From: Weissella minor
Lineage (GTDB): Bacteria > Bacillota > Bacilli > Lactobacillales > Lactobacillaceae
Length of the DNA: 64,000 nucleotides
Assembly (NCBI RefSeq): GCF_001437425.1
Contig: NZ_JQCD01000024.1
Coordinates: forward strand, 366,213 to 430,212
Direction of reading: 5' to 3'
Shown here: in pieces, positions 40,690 to 49,232 of the stretch
Numbering within the stretch: position 1 is the stretch's first letter
Layout of the letters: every line of letters begins with the position of its first letter
Translations under genes and position numbers: made by a program
Notes under the pieces: generated by a model
Databases searched by the model: none
What the model saw: only the letters and a program-made list of their open reading frames with translations
What the model was told of the DNA's origin: nothing

Positions 40690-41738
40690 GACTGCCTCTT
40701 TCCTTGTTTCAACATGTCCGCTAGCTGTGCAACACTGTCGTCAAATACAGGTAATGTACCTGTCTGTTCTGCCTTTTCAACTGTTGCAACAACAAAATCA
40801 TTAAATGGGGTATCAATATTGTGCTCATCCCCTGTTTTAACAATGACTCCGTTAATGTCATGCACTTCAGTTTTACGACCCTTTTCTAAGTCTTGCAACA
40901 TGCTGGCTTTTAAACCAAAACTAGGTGTCATGATACTACGTACCAAAGCAATTTGGTCATCAGTAAATCCAGCAGCTGGTTTCTTCAAGTAGTCGAAGTT
41001 TTTATCTCCAATGTTATCAAATGTAATGCCATCAGCAGCACCAGCTTCCAAACCTTCGTTCATAATACTTAGAATGGCTTGAATTCCAATATCATTGTTG
41101 GCAACATCACCGAATGTTGAATTTGTGGCAGCTGAAAGACCGCTAAATGAAGCATTGATTAGGAGTTTTGACCATTTTGTTCCAATCAAATTATCTGAGA
41201 TAACGGTTTCTCCAACATTATCCATGACGGCTTTAATGTCTTCGATTCGTTCTGTATCACGTCCATCAAGTTCCCCAATCTTAAAGGCAAATTCTTTGAA
41301 TCGATCATAAACAGTTGTTAATTCAGACTTTCCAGCGCCTTGGGCTGTCGCTCCAAATTCAACTGCCCCAGCAACGATATTTTTTTCAGGTAATTGTGTG
41401 GCGATAAATTTTTCAGGTACACCATTTTGGAGAGAAACGAGCGTTCCGTCATCAGCTAAAATGGTTTTAATTTTTGCTAATACTGAATCATTGAAAATTT
41501 GCTTGGTTAATAAGAAAATAATGTCAAATTTACCTTCAAGGTCATCAGGTGTTGATGCTTTAACCGGTATCGTAATGTCAGTTGTTCCGACAACGTGTGC
41601 ACCTTGTGTATTCAATGTATCAACATTTTCTTGCCAGACGTCAACTAAGGTTACGTCTAAACCTGCTTGAGATAAAAAGGCACCAATGACGGTCCCTAAA
41701 GATCCAGCTCCGTAAACTGCAATGCGCTTGTTATCCAT
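40686..41738 (-). CDS. Ketopantoate reductase (ApbA/PanE) family protein
   Basis: The 350-residue NADPH-dependent enzyme has IAVYGAGSLGTVIGAFLS (GxGxxG), the FLLTKQIFNDS strand, and SLQNGVPEKF and NLIGTKWSKLLINASFSGLSA, the latter with the catalytic Lys region of PanE. Coupling to an acetoacetate-decarboxylase homologue is not typical for pantothenate synthesis. It more likely reduces another 2-keto acid in a short pathway. That is inference. Confidence 0.75.
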   Translation of the reverse strand: MDNKRIAVYGAGSLGTVIGAFLSQAGLDVTLVDVWQENVDTLNTQGAHVVGTTDITIPVKASTPDDLEGKFDIIFLLTKQIFNDSVLAKIKTILADDGTLVSLQNGVPEKFIATQLPEKNIVAGAVEFGATAQGAGKSELTTVYDRFKEFAFKIGELDGRDTERIEDIKAVMDNVGETVISDNLIGTKWSKLLINASFSGLSAATNSTFGDVANNDIGIQAILSIMNEGLEAGAADGITFDNIGDKNFDYLKKPAAGFTDDQIALVRSIMTPSFGLKASMLQDLEKGRKTEVHDINGVIVKTGDEHNIDTPFNDFVVATVEKAEQTGTLPVFDDSVAQLADMLKQGKRQS

Positions 41739-42051
41739 TTTTTTATGCCTAGCCTTTATTATTTTTTACTAACTTCTTATTAGTGTTGAGGAATGTTAGT
41801 CGCAATAGCTTAAACGAATAATAAAACTTTTAAAATTTTTAAAATAAAATCCAAAAAGTTAAAATATTCACAAAAATAAAAACGTACAAAAACGTTTATA
41901 TGATTTTCAAAAGCTTGATAGCTAGGTAATGTTATTGAAAAATCTTTACTAAAAGAGATGGTAACAGCGTGATAATCTCTAATAAAAACTTTGAAAGTAT
42001 TATTTATCACAAATGTATTTATTTGTATGATTAGTGCATTTTGGCGACAAA
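41739..42051. other. 313-bp gap
   Basis: It is AT-rich with no supported gene. A minus-strand frame (41810-42010) is open by chance, is very Phe/Ile-rich and lacks an SD. ACTAAC/GTTAGT repeats near 41766-41798 could be an operator for the PanE-family gene. Nothing else is visible. Confidence 0.35.
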
Positions 42052-42423
42052 TTATGTTAATTCACACCATTGTAAGTCATCGATTAAAATTCGTGCGTTG
42101 CCAATGGCGATTTCATTATCTAAATAACCGTTAACAAGTCCCCGCTCAATTGGTGCATAAACACCTAGTTCTGACTTCCCCTTTAATTGGTAAAGGATGG
42201 GTTTTGATTCAGTATACGCATGAAATAATATTTCTGAAATTGTCGCCATATCTAATGGTGGCATTTCTTTTTGATTTCGCAAATTTGCAGCTGATTGTTC
42301 ATGTTTGGCAACATCTTCAGTATGATCTGACAGATAAAAGCCTTGCCATTTAACCATTCCGCGGTCATTATAATCATTCTTGAAGAAGCGCTCAGCAAGT
42401 TTAAATGGGTCTTCATCATCCAT
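42052..42423 (-). CDS. YolD-like protein, partner of the Y-family polymerase
   Basis: The 123-residue protein has DRGMVKWQGFYLSDHTEDV, the YolD-family core. YolD-like proteins are encoded next to UmuC-type polymerases in Firmicutes and are thought to replace UmuD as accessory factor. ATG 42423 has GGAGG 8 bases upstream and overlaps the polymerase gene by 8 bp, so the pair is coupled. Confidence 0.75.
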   Translation of the reverse strand: MDDEDPFKLAERFFKNDYNDRGMVKWQGFYLSDHTEDVAKHEQSAANLRNQKEMPPLDMATISEILFHAYTESKPILYQLKGKSELGVYAPIERGLVNGYLDNEIAIGNARILIDDLQWCELT

Positions 42424-43723
42424 AAGCATTACCTCCATTATGTCCACCAACTAACCCTGCCCGTTCAATCATGGTTCCACCATCTATTTTTGAACTTGAT
42501 TTAACGATTGCTGTTAAACCAAATTTATGACGGATTTGATCAATAGTCGTATCAACCTGTTGTTGTTTCATATCTTGTTCAACTGGGACAAATAAATCTA
42601 ACTGTGAGCCAAAGTCTGTGCTTAATTTTCCAACAGAAACACCGATATGACGAATAATTTGCTGGTCATAATGTTGGTCAAATATTATTTCAAGGGCCTG
42701 TACAATTTTATGAGATTGATTGGTTGAATCGATTTTCATTTGGGCGGAAAATCCCGGCATTTGTTCACATAAAGCTGAACCAATTGATAATGATACAACC
42801 CCACAGGTTTGATTTTTATGTCTTAAACGTGAAGCGACTTGTTCACCAATTTCACGAATAACGTTTTTAATTTCTTGTGTTCGTGCATAATCACGCGGTA
42901 AAACTTGGCTATTCGAAAGATTAGTTGCTTTGGGTTGATATTTATTAGCAATGATACTTCGGTCAACGCCCCAAGCTAAGGCGTATAATTCAGTTCCACG
43001 AATGCCTAATTTTTCCTGTAATTTATAGGGATTATAAAATGCCAGATCATGCATTGAATAAATCCCTAGTTTATTTAAGCTTTTAGCTGTGCGCTGACCA
43101 ATTGACCAGACATCTGATAGATTTGTAATCGGCCACAACTTTTGTGGGATACTGTCATAGTCCCATTGGCTAATCAAACTATGATTATGTTTAGCTTCGA
43201 GATCTAATGCTAGTTTCGCCATGACCGGATTATCACCAATCCCCACCGTGAGGTAAATGCCTAATTTGTGTTTGACCTCTAATTGAATGATTCGTGCTAA
43301 TTTAGGCATTGTTAAATCGTTACCGTAAACACTTTTTAGGTAAGACCAAGATGGTGTGATATCCAATAGTGATTCATCAATGGAGTATAATTGATGGTCT
43401 TCTTCAGCAACGAACTCTTTAAAGATATCATTGACTTTCTTATTCATCGCAATATAATGATTCATTCGTGGTTCAACCATAATTAACCGGCTGTCTTCAG
43501 GGATATCCCGTTTACGCATGACATTAGTAATCCCTAATTCTTGTTTAGCACGAGGTGAAGATGCTAAAACTAAACCACCATTTGTATTTTCAGCCTGGCT
43601 AATAACCACTAACATGGCTGTTAATGGATTAAGCCCTAATGCAACGCATTCACAACTTGCATAAAAGCTTTTAGAATCGATCATCATAATTTTTCGATGT
43701 GGTTCATGTTCTGTTGGTTTCAT
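42416..43723 (-). CDS. Y-family DNA polymerase, UmuC-like
   Basis: This error-prone polymerase copies past DNA lesions. The 435-residue protein has IMMIDSKSFYASCECVALGLNPL (catalytic Asp and steric-gate region), YSIDESLLDI (catalytic Asp-Glu), GIGDNPVMAKLALD and the helix-hairpin-helix WSIGQRTAKSLNKLGI. Its N-terminal form is that of Gram-positive UmuC/ImpB proteins rather than DinB. GAGGTGAT precedes the ATG. A palindrome in its promoter may be the SOS operator. Confidence 0.88.
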   Translation of the reverse strand: MKPTEHEPHRKIMMIDSKSFYASCECVALGLNPLTAMLVVISQAENTNGGLVLASSPRAKQELGITNVMRKRDIPEDSRLIMVEPRMNHYIAMNKKVNDIFKEFVAEEDHQLYSIDESLLDITPSWSYLKSVYGNDLTMPKLARIIQLEVKHKLGIYLTVGIGDNPVMAKLALDLEAKHNHSLISQWDYDSIPQKLWPITNLSDVWSIGQRTAKSLNKLGIYSMHDLAFYNPYKLQEKLGIRGTELYALAWGVDRSIIANKYQPKATNLSNSQVLPRDYARTQEIKNVIREIGEQVASRLRHKNQTCGVVSLSIGSALCEQMPGFSAQMKIDSTNQSHKIVQALEIIFDQHYDQQIIRHIGVSVGKLSTDFGSQLDLFVPVEQDMKQQQVDTTIDQIRHKFGLTAIVKSSSKIDGGTMIERAGLVGGHNGGNAYG

Positions 43724-43761
43724 GATATCACCTCAAATTTAAATTAACTAAAATGTTGTAT

Positions 43762-43780
43762 AATTAGTTTAAACCTAATT
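43762..43780 (-). promoter_or_regulatory. Palindromic operator candidate before the UmuC-like gene
   Basis: AATTAG-TTTAAAC-CTAATT is a 19-bp near-perfect palindrome about 40 bp upstream of the start, next to TTATAC, a possible -10 on the minus strand. SOS control by a LexA/HdiR-type repressor would be expected, but the sequence is not the Bacillus LexA consensus. Confidence 0.45.
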
Positions 43781-43807
43781 TGGGTGAAAAAACAAGCTTT
43801 ATTTAAC

Positions 43808-43838
43808 AAAAAAGACCAATCAATTTGATTGGTCTTTA
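43808..43838 (-). terminator. Terminator of the class I amidotransferase gene
   Basis: AAAGACCAATC and GATTGGTCTTT form an 11-bp perfect stem with a 5-base loop. Confidence 0.85.
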
Positions 43839-43844
43839 ATCGGC

Positions 43845-44525
43845 TTATTTGCTTGTAATATAGTCTAACAATGTATACATGACTTGCTGGTTAACATCAA
43901 AATCAACCGGTTGCATTTGTAGAATTGTTTCAGGGGTTTGGCTTAAAGCATTACACTCTAAAGCATAACCGCCATCGTTGATAACTATTTCGCGAACATC
44001 ATTTTGCTGAGGTTCAAAATGAAATTGCAAACCGATGACATTTTGTTTTACAAGAAATCCCTGATTTACCACCAAATCACTACTAAATAAGAGTTGCGCA
44101 TTCTCAGGCATATCAAACATTTCTTCATGCCAATGTAAAACATTAATCATTTCTGGGACGTTTGGAATGGTCGTTGTCATTAAATGCACATTTGCCCACC
44201 CAACTTCTTTATAAGGTGCTTTATGCACGGATGCACCTAAGGTTTTGGCAATCTGTTGTGCACCAAAACAGGCACCAAATATGGGTTTATCTTGTTGTAA
44301 CATGTCATAAATGAGCGTTCGCTCTTGCGCAATCCAAGGCAACTCATCATTGGGACTCATCGGACCACCTAAAATGATAAGTAAATCTGTCTCTGATACG
44401 GTTGGAAGCACACCATTAAATTGATATGGATGATAAACATATACCTCATGCTGGTGCATATCAGCCCAACTTAAAATGGACCCGGCATTCTCATTCGGTG
44501 TGTGTTGCAAGATATTTATACGCAT
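43845..44525 (-). CDS. Class I glutamine amidotransferase-like protein (GuaA1-like)
   Basis: The 226-residue protein has the oxyanion loop GGPMSPNDELPW, the nucleophile elbow PIFGACFGAQQIAKTLGA with the catalytic Cys, and a late LQFHFEPQQ segment holding the expected His and Glu. It stands alone without a synthetase domain, like the GMP-synthase-domain homologues that act as gamma-glutamyl hydrolases or transferases. The exact substrate is unknown. Confidence 0.8.
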   Translation of the reverse strand: MRINILQHTPNENAGSILSWADMHQHEVYVYHPYQFNGVLPTVSETDLLIILGGPMSPNDELPWIAQERTLIYDMLQQDKPIFGACFGAQQIAKTLGASVHKAPYKEVGWANVHLMTTTIPNVPEMINVLHWHEEMFDMPENAQLLFSSDLVVNQGFLVKQNVIGLQFHFEPQQNDVREIVINDGGYALECNALSQTPETILQMQPVDFDVNQQVMYTLLDYITSK

Positions 44526-44618
44526 AGCAAGCCTTTCGCTTCAACGGCAATTCTTGTAAAGGGTATCGCCTGCAACTTCCCCAATTGATGCTTAGAATAA
44601 ACAAGTTCTAGAAAAAAG

Positions 44619-45263
44619 TCAAATCTGGGAGTTTTTTAAAAAAGGCATCAATTCATCATGATAGTCATCTAAAAGTTGACTTTGATATATTTTTGAATGC
44701 GTTGAATCACGAACATGGTGCCATAGTACGGCCGCTACTTTCAAAGGCTTATCAAACTGTTTTGAACGAGCATCTTGATTAAAATCATGTACAAAGTGAT
44801 TCCACTCATAGGTTGTTTCCTCGGCATTATCTGTTAGGTTTTTAACTGGATGATCGTACGTATTAATTAAATCTTGAACAGTTGCATCAGTGTCGTGTGT
44901 TGATTCAATTTGGCGCATTTTTATGCCCATGGCTTTAGTGAATGAAAATTTTTCAACTTGATAATACGTACAAAAAAACTGTCTGGTAATAGTGTTCAGG
45001 CTCAAACCGGATTGTAAGATGGGCGTTGACGGCGTAATGTTTTCTGGATTTTGAATACCCGAAATACGGCGCTGTCGAACTGGTTTGATGCAGTCGACGG
45101 ATTCGCCCTGCAAGAACCGTACAATATAAGTCGTCAATTCATTCTTTGTTCCGTATGTAGGTAATTGATAAGTTTTACAAATATTGATCAATTCCGTTTT
45201 ATACCAATAAAGTGATCTAAAGCTGGTTATAGACATATTTGGATTAAATTGATGTTCAGGCAT
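44619..45263 (-). CDS. SAP-domain / DUF6434-type protein
   Basis: The 214-residue protein has an N-terminal SAP-like helix-loop-helix (TELINICKTYQLPTYGTKNELTTYIVRFL, residues 18-46) and a C-terminal domain with QLLDDYHDELM. Such fusions occur in lactic acid bacteria as YjbL-like cytosolic proteins without known function. It overlaps nothing and lies 9 bp after the MazG-like gene, so the two are probably co-transcribed. Confidence 0.6.
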   Translation of the reverse strand: MPEHQFNPNMSITSFRSLYWYKTELINICKTYQLPTYGTKNELTTYIVRFLQGESVDCIKPVRQRRISGIQNPENITPSTPILQSGLSLNTITRQFFCTYYQVEKFSFTKAMGIKMRQIESTHDTDATVQDLINTYDHPVKNLTDNAEETTYEWNHFVHDFNQDARSKQFDKPLKVAAVLWHHVRDSTHSKIYQSQLLDDYHDELMPFLKNSQI

Positions 45264-45272
45264 AGTTTGTAC

Positions 45273-45593
45273 CTATTCAGTTTTAAAGCGCTTTGCCAAC
45301 TTAGCTTCACTGTAATCCAATAGGTCTTGAACACTGATATCATATTTATCACAAAAAATTAAAACTTCATCCATAACATCAGCTAATTCTTCAACAATAT
45401 GGTCTTTCTCAGTTTGTTTAGAAACAACTTTATCACCAGGATGGTCACGACCATACTCAAATTGGCGAATTGCTTGAGATAACTCGCCAACCTCTTCCGT
45501 CAAAAAATTTAACCGACGATCAGATGATAGTTGTAACCAACCACGGTTACGATAAAATTCAATGACCCATGCTTTATGCTGTTCGATGTTCAT
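45273..45593 (-). CDS. MazG-like nucleotide pyrophosphohydrolase
   Basis: The 106-residue all-alpha NTP-PPase has the metal-binding acidic helices NFLTEEVGELSQAIRQF (ExxE) and VEELADVMDEVLIF (ExxD). It hydrolyses non-canonical or excess (d)NTPs to NMP and PPi. It is a single-domain, short form, with a GAACAGG-type SD before the ATG. Confidence 0.8.
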   Translation of the reverse strand: MNIEQHKAWVIEFYRNRGWLQLSSDRRLNFLTEEVGELSQAIRQFEYGRDHPGDKVVSKQTEKDHIVEELADVMDEVLIFCDKYDISVQDLLDYSEAKLAKRFKTE

Positions 45594-45643
45594 GCTGAAT
45601 CCACCTGTTCTTTCTAAAATTTAAACAATTATATTGATTATTG

Positions 45644-46405
45644 TCATACATTGAGATGCTCAATGATAGTTGAAACATCATTAATTGAGCGACTAACAAT
45701 GATACTAGGAGTTAGGTCAAGTTGCTTTAAACGCTCATTATTTTCCCCTACCCAGACACTGATTTTAGCATGGGATAATAGTTCAAAGTCGTTACTGTCA
45801 TTACCGAAAGCATAATATTCATTTTGATAGTATTGCTGTAATGTGTTGAATTTATTTATTTCTGCTGCTGTGATGTCAATACTATTTTCACCGGAATGTG
45901 CCACAATAGCAAGGTTACTAGCAGATTGTAGTTTTTCTAATAAATCATTAAAAATAGATTGAGGAATGTTAACTAGAATGATTTTAATTGGCTCATAGAT
46001 GGTCTCTAAATTGACATTTTTAGCCAGATTATCAGGGTCTAACTGTTTATAAATTTTATTTGTTGTATTAATTTTTGCAGAATAATTCCAAGAATCATCC
46101 ACTATATAATTAAGCTGATATTTATTAATAACATGTTTAATACTATCAAAAGACTTTGAGTCAATGGGGTTAGCAAGTTTAATTTCATCGTCAATCGTTT
46201 TAACTATTGATCCATTTCCGCCAATTAATAAATGGCCATCTGAAAAATCAGGAACGATAGGTATTAAATCACGAATGGGTCGTGCCGAAGCGAAGCTAAC
46301 AGTATGCCCTGATAGTTCTAAAGATTTAAGCGCATTTACAATTGGTCTTGCGATTTTTTTACCATCAAAACTTAACGTACCATCAACATCAAAAACATAG
46401 TGCAT
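45644..46405 (-). CDS. HAD-family hydrolase, Cof type (subfamily IIB)
   Basis: The 253-residue protein begins MHYVFDVDGTLSFDG (motif I, DxD), and has SFASARPIRDL (motif II) and late FGNDSNDFELL (motif III). A C2-type cap lies between. These dephosphorylate sugar phosphates, FMN or PLP with broad specificity. Monocistronic; the substrate is unknown. Confidence 0.8.
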   Translation of the reverse strand: MHYVFDVDGTLSFDGKKIARPIVNALKSLELSGHTVSFASARPIRDLIPIVPDFSDGHLLIGGNGSIVKTIDDEIKLANPIDSKSFDSIKHVINKYQLNYIVDDSWNYSAKINTTNKIYKQLDPDNLAKNVNLETIYEPIKIILVNIPQSIFNDLLEKLQSASNLAIVAHSGENSIDITAAEINKFNTLQQYYQNEYYAFGNDSNDFELLSHAKISVWVGENNERLKQLDLTPSIIVSRSINDVSTIIEHLNV

Positions 46406-46497
46406 ACAAGGCTTCCTCTATTTCTATAATAATCTACTTAATGCTTATTATAGCGTTTTTAAGCGATGTTTGTTGTAATTTGCAACAAGAAACTTCG

Positions 46498-46932
46498 TTA
46501 TACGTTATCTAATATCATATCAATATGCGGTGTTTGGTTATGAATATAAGGTTCTCCAACGGCGATATATCCCCATTTTTCATAGAAGCCTTGAACATCG
46601 GTTTGTGCAATAATATGGACTGATTGGTCCTTAAAGCGTGCCGTTAAGGTTTCTGATATTTGAAGCATTAATTCGTTTGCTAGTCCATTCCCGCGTGAAC
46701 CTTGAGCAACAGCAACACGACCAAAAACAACCTGTTCGGCTTCTTTAAAGACGCGCGCATAGGCCACAACTCGTCCATTTTCGGTTTTAAAAATATGAAT
46801 GGCTTGTTGATCAATATCGTCAGCTTCTTGATAGATGCGTTTTTGTTCCACCACAAAAACAGCAATTCGAAGCCGCATGATTTCAAATAATTCATTGGTT
46901 GTTAATTCGTTAAATGCTTTAATTTGCCACAT
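46498..46932 (-). CDS. ElaA-family GNAT acetyltransferase
   Basis: The 144-residue protein follows the ElaA pattern: LYEIMRLR-like ELFEIMRLRIAVFVVEQKRIYQEADDID at the N-terminus, FGRVAVAQGSRGNGLANELM as acetyl-CoA loop, and FYEKWGYIAVGEPYI. The target amine is unknown. It overlaps the upstream marR gene by 14 bp, so the two form one operon controlled from the palindrome at 47413-47437. Confidence 0.8.
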   Translation of the reverse strand: MWQIKAFNELTTNELFEIMRLRIAVFVVEQKRIYQEADDIDQQAIHIFKTENGRVVAYARVFKEAEQVVFGRVAVAQGSRGNGLANELMLQISETLTARFKDQSVHIIAQTDVQGFYEKWGYIAVGEPYIHNQTPHIDMILDNV

Positions 46933-47374
46933 GGTTGTCTTCCTCTTTTGTATCTAATGCAGTCGTCATAAGTTGCATGGCTTGTAAAATAATGGACATA
47001 TCGGCTTGAGACATGTCTGTAAATAGGTTATTGATTTGGGCATTGGATGCTGTATCTATGGTCTCTAGGAGCATTAAACCTGCCGGCGTAAAGGTAATTA
47101 ATTGTTTACGTCCGTCAGTTTTATCTTGGACTAATTCAATTAAATCTTGTTTTTTAAATTTTTTAATGATGCGACTAATATAGGCTTTATCGACCTTCAA
47201 AAAATGCGCAATACTTGTCACGGTCTCAAGGTCATTTAATTGCATCTCTAATAAAATGCGGGCCTCTGACCAGGTTAAATCTGTATTGAAAATCTCTTTA
47301 TCAAAAACACCTAAATATTGTGTGTATTGTCGATTGAATTGGCGAATGAGTGTTATATCATTATCTTGATTCAT
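46919..47374 (-). CDS. MarR-family regulator
   Basis: The 151-residue protein has a MarR winged helix (LTWSEARILLEMQLNDLETVTSIAHFLKVDKAYISRIIKKFKKQDLI, about residues 34-80) and a wing with DKTDGRKQLITFT. AAGGAGG lies upstream of the ATG. It is co-transcribed with the ElaA gene, a common MarR-GNAT pairing, and probably binds the long palindrome in its own promoter. Confidence 0.85.
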   Translation of the reverse strand: MNQDNDITLIRQFNRQYTQYLGVFDKEIFNTDLTWSEARILLEMQLNDLETVTSIAHFLKVDKAYISRIIKKFKKQDLIELVQDKTDGRKQLITFTPAGLMLLETIDTASNAQINNLFTDMSQADMSIILQAMQLMTTALDTKEEDNHVAN

Positions 47375-47412
47375 GGAATGGGCCCCTCCTTGATTAAACT
47401 ATATTCTAAATA

Positions 47413-47437
47413 ACATAGTTGACAAAGTCAACTATGT
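47413..47437 (-). promoter_or_regulatory. MarR operator overlapping the marR-elaA promoter
   Basis: ACATAGTTGAC and GTCAACTATGT form perfect 11-bp arms around 3 bases. On the minus strand, TTGACT within it, a 17-bp spacer and TAGAAT make the promoter, so binding would block RNA polymerase directly. TAGTTGAC-GTCAACTA is a typical MarR-type site. Confidence 0.75.
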
Positions 47438-47482
47438 GTTTTTGAGAGATTTCATTGTCTGATGACTGACTTACTGCTAACG

Positions 47483-47570
47483 TTGGAGGAATCAAACACA
47501 GAAATTTTGAAATTCAATCTATTCATCCTGTATTATTTTTAGACCCAGCGGCACAACAAATAAATGCGAA
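47483..47570 (+). other. Possible coding relic
   Basis: After an in-frame stop, one + frame reads LTANVGGIKHRNFEIQ then SIHPVLFLDPAAQQINA, which looks protein-like but has no start, no SD and runs into the next terminator. It may be the tail of a deleted gene. Weak evidence. Confidence 0.2.
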
Positions 47571-47572
47571 TA

Positions 47573-47609
47573 AAAAGACCCCAAGCATTAAACTTGAGGT
47601 CTCTTTTTG
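47573..47609 (-). terminator. Terminator of the aldehyde dehydrogenase gene
   Basis: AAAAAGACC-CAAG and CTTG-GGTCT-TTTTT pair around an 8-base loop with one mismatch. Confidence 0.8.
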
Positions 47610-47620
47610 TTCAAATATAA

Positions 47621-49003
47621 CTAAGCAATTGGCTTCGTTCGCTTAACGATTAATTCATGATTCATAAATTCTTTAATGCCTTCATCCCCTAGTTCACGGC
47701 CATAACCTGAATTTTTAACACCACCAAATGGTAGTTCAGGCAAAGTATCATTGAAGTAATTGACATAAACAGAACCTGTTTCTAATTGTGCTGCGACTTC
47801 TGCACCGTGGTCGGCATCACCAGCAAACACAATGCCACTTAATCCATAATTTGAATTGTTTGCTAAGTCAATTGCTGCATGTTCATCAGCAACTTCAAAA
47901 ACCATACCAACAGGACCAAAGAACTCTTCCTTAAAGGCAGGATTATCTTCAGTGACGTTCGTTAAGATAATTGGCATGAAATGAGCGGTGTTTTCATCGG
48001 TATCAAGGGTACCAAATGCTAAAGTTGCGCCATTTTCAAGGGCCGCGTTAACTTGTTTAACGAGATGGCGCTTAGCCTTAACCGAGCTTAATGGTGCGAG
48101 CTGTGTCTTTGGATCTAATGGATCCCCAACTTTTTGAATCTTTGCAAAAGCAGTCTTATACATATCCAAGACAGTTGCATAATTCGCCTCTGTGACAATT
48201 AAACGCTTAGACGACACACACACTTGACCAGCATTAGCGAGACGACTATCCCCAATGATTTTATTTAGTTCACTCAAATCAGCATCATCAAGCACAATGA
48301 GCGGATCGTTACCGCCTAATTCAAGGGTACTCTTCTTGAGATTACTTGCAGCTTCTCCACCAATAACCGCACCGACTTTTTCTGATCCAGTAAAAGCAAG
48401 CCCAGTAATTCGTTTGTCAGCTAAAATATGTTCTAATTGCTCATGCGTTGCGAAAATATTTTTAAAACTTCCAGTTGGCATACCAACTGCATGTACAGCC
48501 TGTTCAAAGGCTAAGCCGGAACCAGGTGTAATTGAAGCGTGCTTTAAAATAACAGGATTTCCAGCCATATAATTTGGCGCAAAGACACGAATAATTTGAT
48601 AGAACGGGAAATTCCAAGGTTCAACAGACATGATGACACCGGTTGGTCGATAGATAACTTCCGCGCTACCGATTGCAGTCGTAATTGGCTTGGGCTTTAA
48701 CATATCATCAGCATTATTTGCATAATAATGGGCAATATGTGCTGAAAGTGCAATTTCTTCCTTGGCTTCGCCGATTAATTTCCCCATTTCTAAAGTCATT
48801 ACGCGCGCCAAGTCATCGATATGTTCAGTGAAATAGTCAGCTAAATCGTTTAATTTCCGTGACCGGGATGAAACGTCGTCGTTACGCCAGGTTTGATACA
48901 AATGATGCCCCTGTGCGATAGCTGTTTCAATCTCTTCATCACTTGTATTGTCGTAACGCTTTAGGACCTCGTTGTTAAACGGATTCGTTGATGCATATGC
49001 CAT
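47621..49003 (-). CDS. gabD: NAD(P)-dependent succinate-semialdehyde/aldehyde dehydrogenase
   Basis: The 460-residue enzyme oxidises an aldehyde to the acid. It has SVEPWNFPFYQIIR and NPVILKHAS (cofactor), FTGSEKVG, LELGGNDPLIVLDDADL (catalytic Glu) and NAGQVCVSSKRLI (catalytic Cys). Length and the LELGGNDP form fit the short succinate-semialdehyde dehydrogenase group of lactic acid bacteria. The true substrate may be another small aldehyde. GGGGGA precedes the ATG and a cre-like box lies about 100 bp upstream. Confidence 0.8.
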   Translation of the reverse strand: MAYASTNPFNNEVLKRYDNTSDEEIETAIAQGHHLYQTWRNDDVSSRSRKLNDLADYFTEHIDDLARVMTLEMGKLIGEAKEEIALSAHIAHYYANNADDMLKPKPITTAIGSAEVIYRPTGVIMSVEPWNFPFYQIIRVFAPNYMAGNPVILKHASITPGSGLAFEQAVHAVGMPTGSFKNIFATHEQLEHILADKRITGLAFTGSEKVGAVIGGEAASNLKKSTLELGGNDPLIVLDDADLSELNKIIGDSRLANAGQVCVSSKRLIVTEANYATVLDMYKTAFAKIQKVGDPLDPKTQLAPLSSVKAKRHLVKQVNAALENGATLAFGTLDTDENTAHFMPIILTNVTEDNPAFKEEFFGPVGMVFEVADEHAAIDLANNSNYGLSGIVFAGDADHGAEVAAQLETGSVYVNYFNDTLPELPFGGVKNSGYGRELGDEGIKEFMNHELIVKRTKPIA

Positions 49004-49104
49004 AATAAAATCCCCCTTTTATTTGACTATAAATAATGACCTTCACTATTTACGACCAGCATAATCTATTTGTGTAATAAAGGCAAAATAGAATTATTTT
49101 CACA

Positions 49105-49118
49105 AGAAAGCGTTACCA
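49105..49118 (+). promoter_or_regulatory. cre-like box upstream of the aldehyde dehydrogenase gene
   Basis: AGAAAGCGTTACCA matches TGWAARCGYTWNCW at 13 of 14 positions (first base differs), 102 bp before the start codon. Confidence 0.45.
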
Positions 49119-49192
49119 TAAAATGCACTTGTCAACTAATTTTCAGTTTAAAATTGAGTCATTTGAAATATTCTTTCACAATTAACGGGACA

Positions 49193-49224
49193 AAAAAACA
49201 GCTCTTGGATATGAGCTGTTTTTT
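49193..49224 (-). terminator. Terminator of the DHA2 exporter gene at 49233-50618
   Basis: AAAAAACAGCTC and GAGCTGTTTTTT form a 12-bp perfect stem with an 8-base loop. Confidence 0.9.
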
Positions 49225-49232
49225 GAAAGTGA

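Noticed and set aside
41885..41898. cre-like sequence near 41.89 kb
   Set aside because: It misses two consensus positions and is far from any start codon, so chance is likely in AT-rich DNA.
41810..42010. 66-residue minus-strand ORF between the PanE-family gene and yolD
   Set aside because: It is AT-driven, extremely Phe/Ile-rich, with no SD and no recognisable domain.
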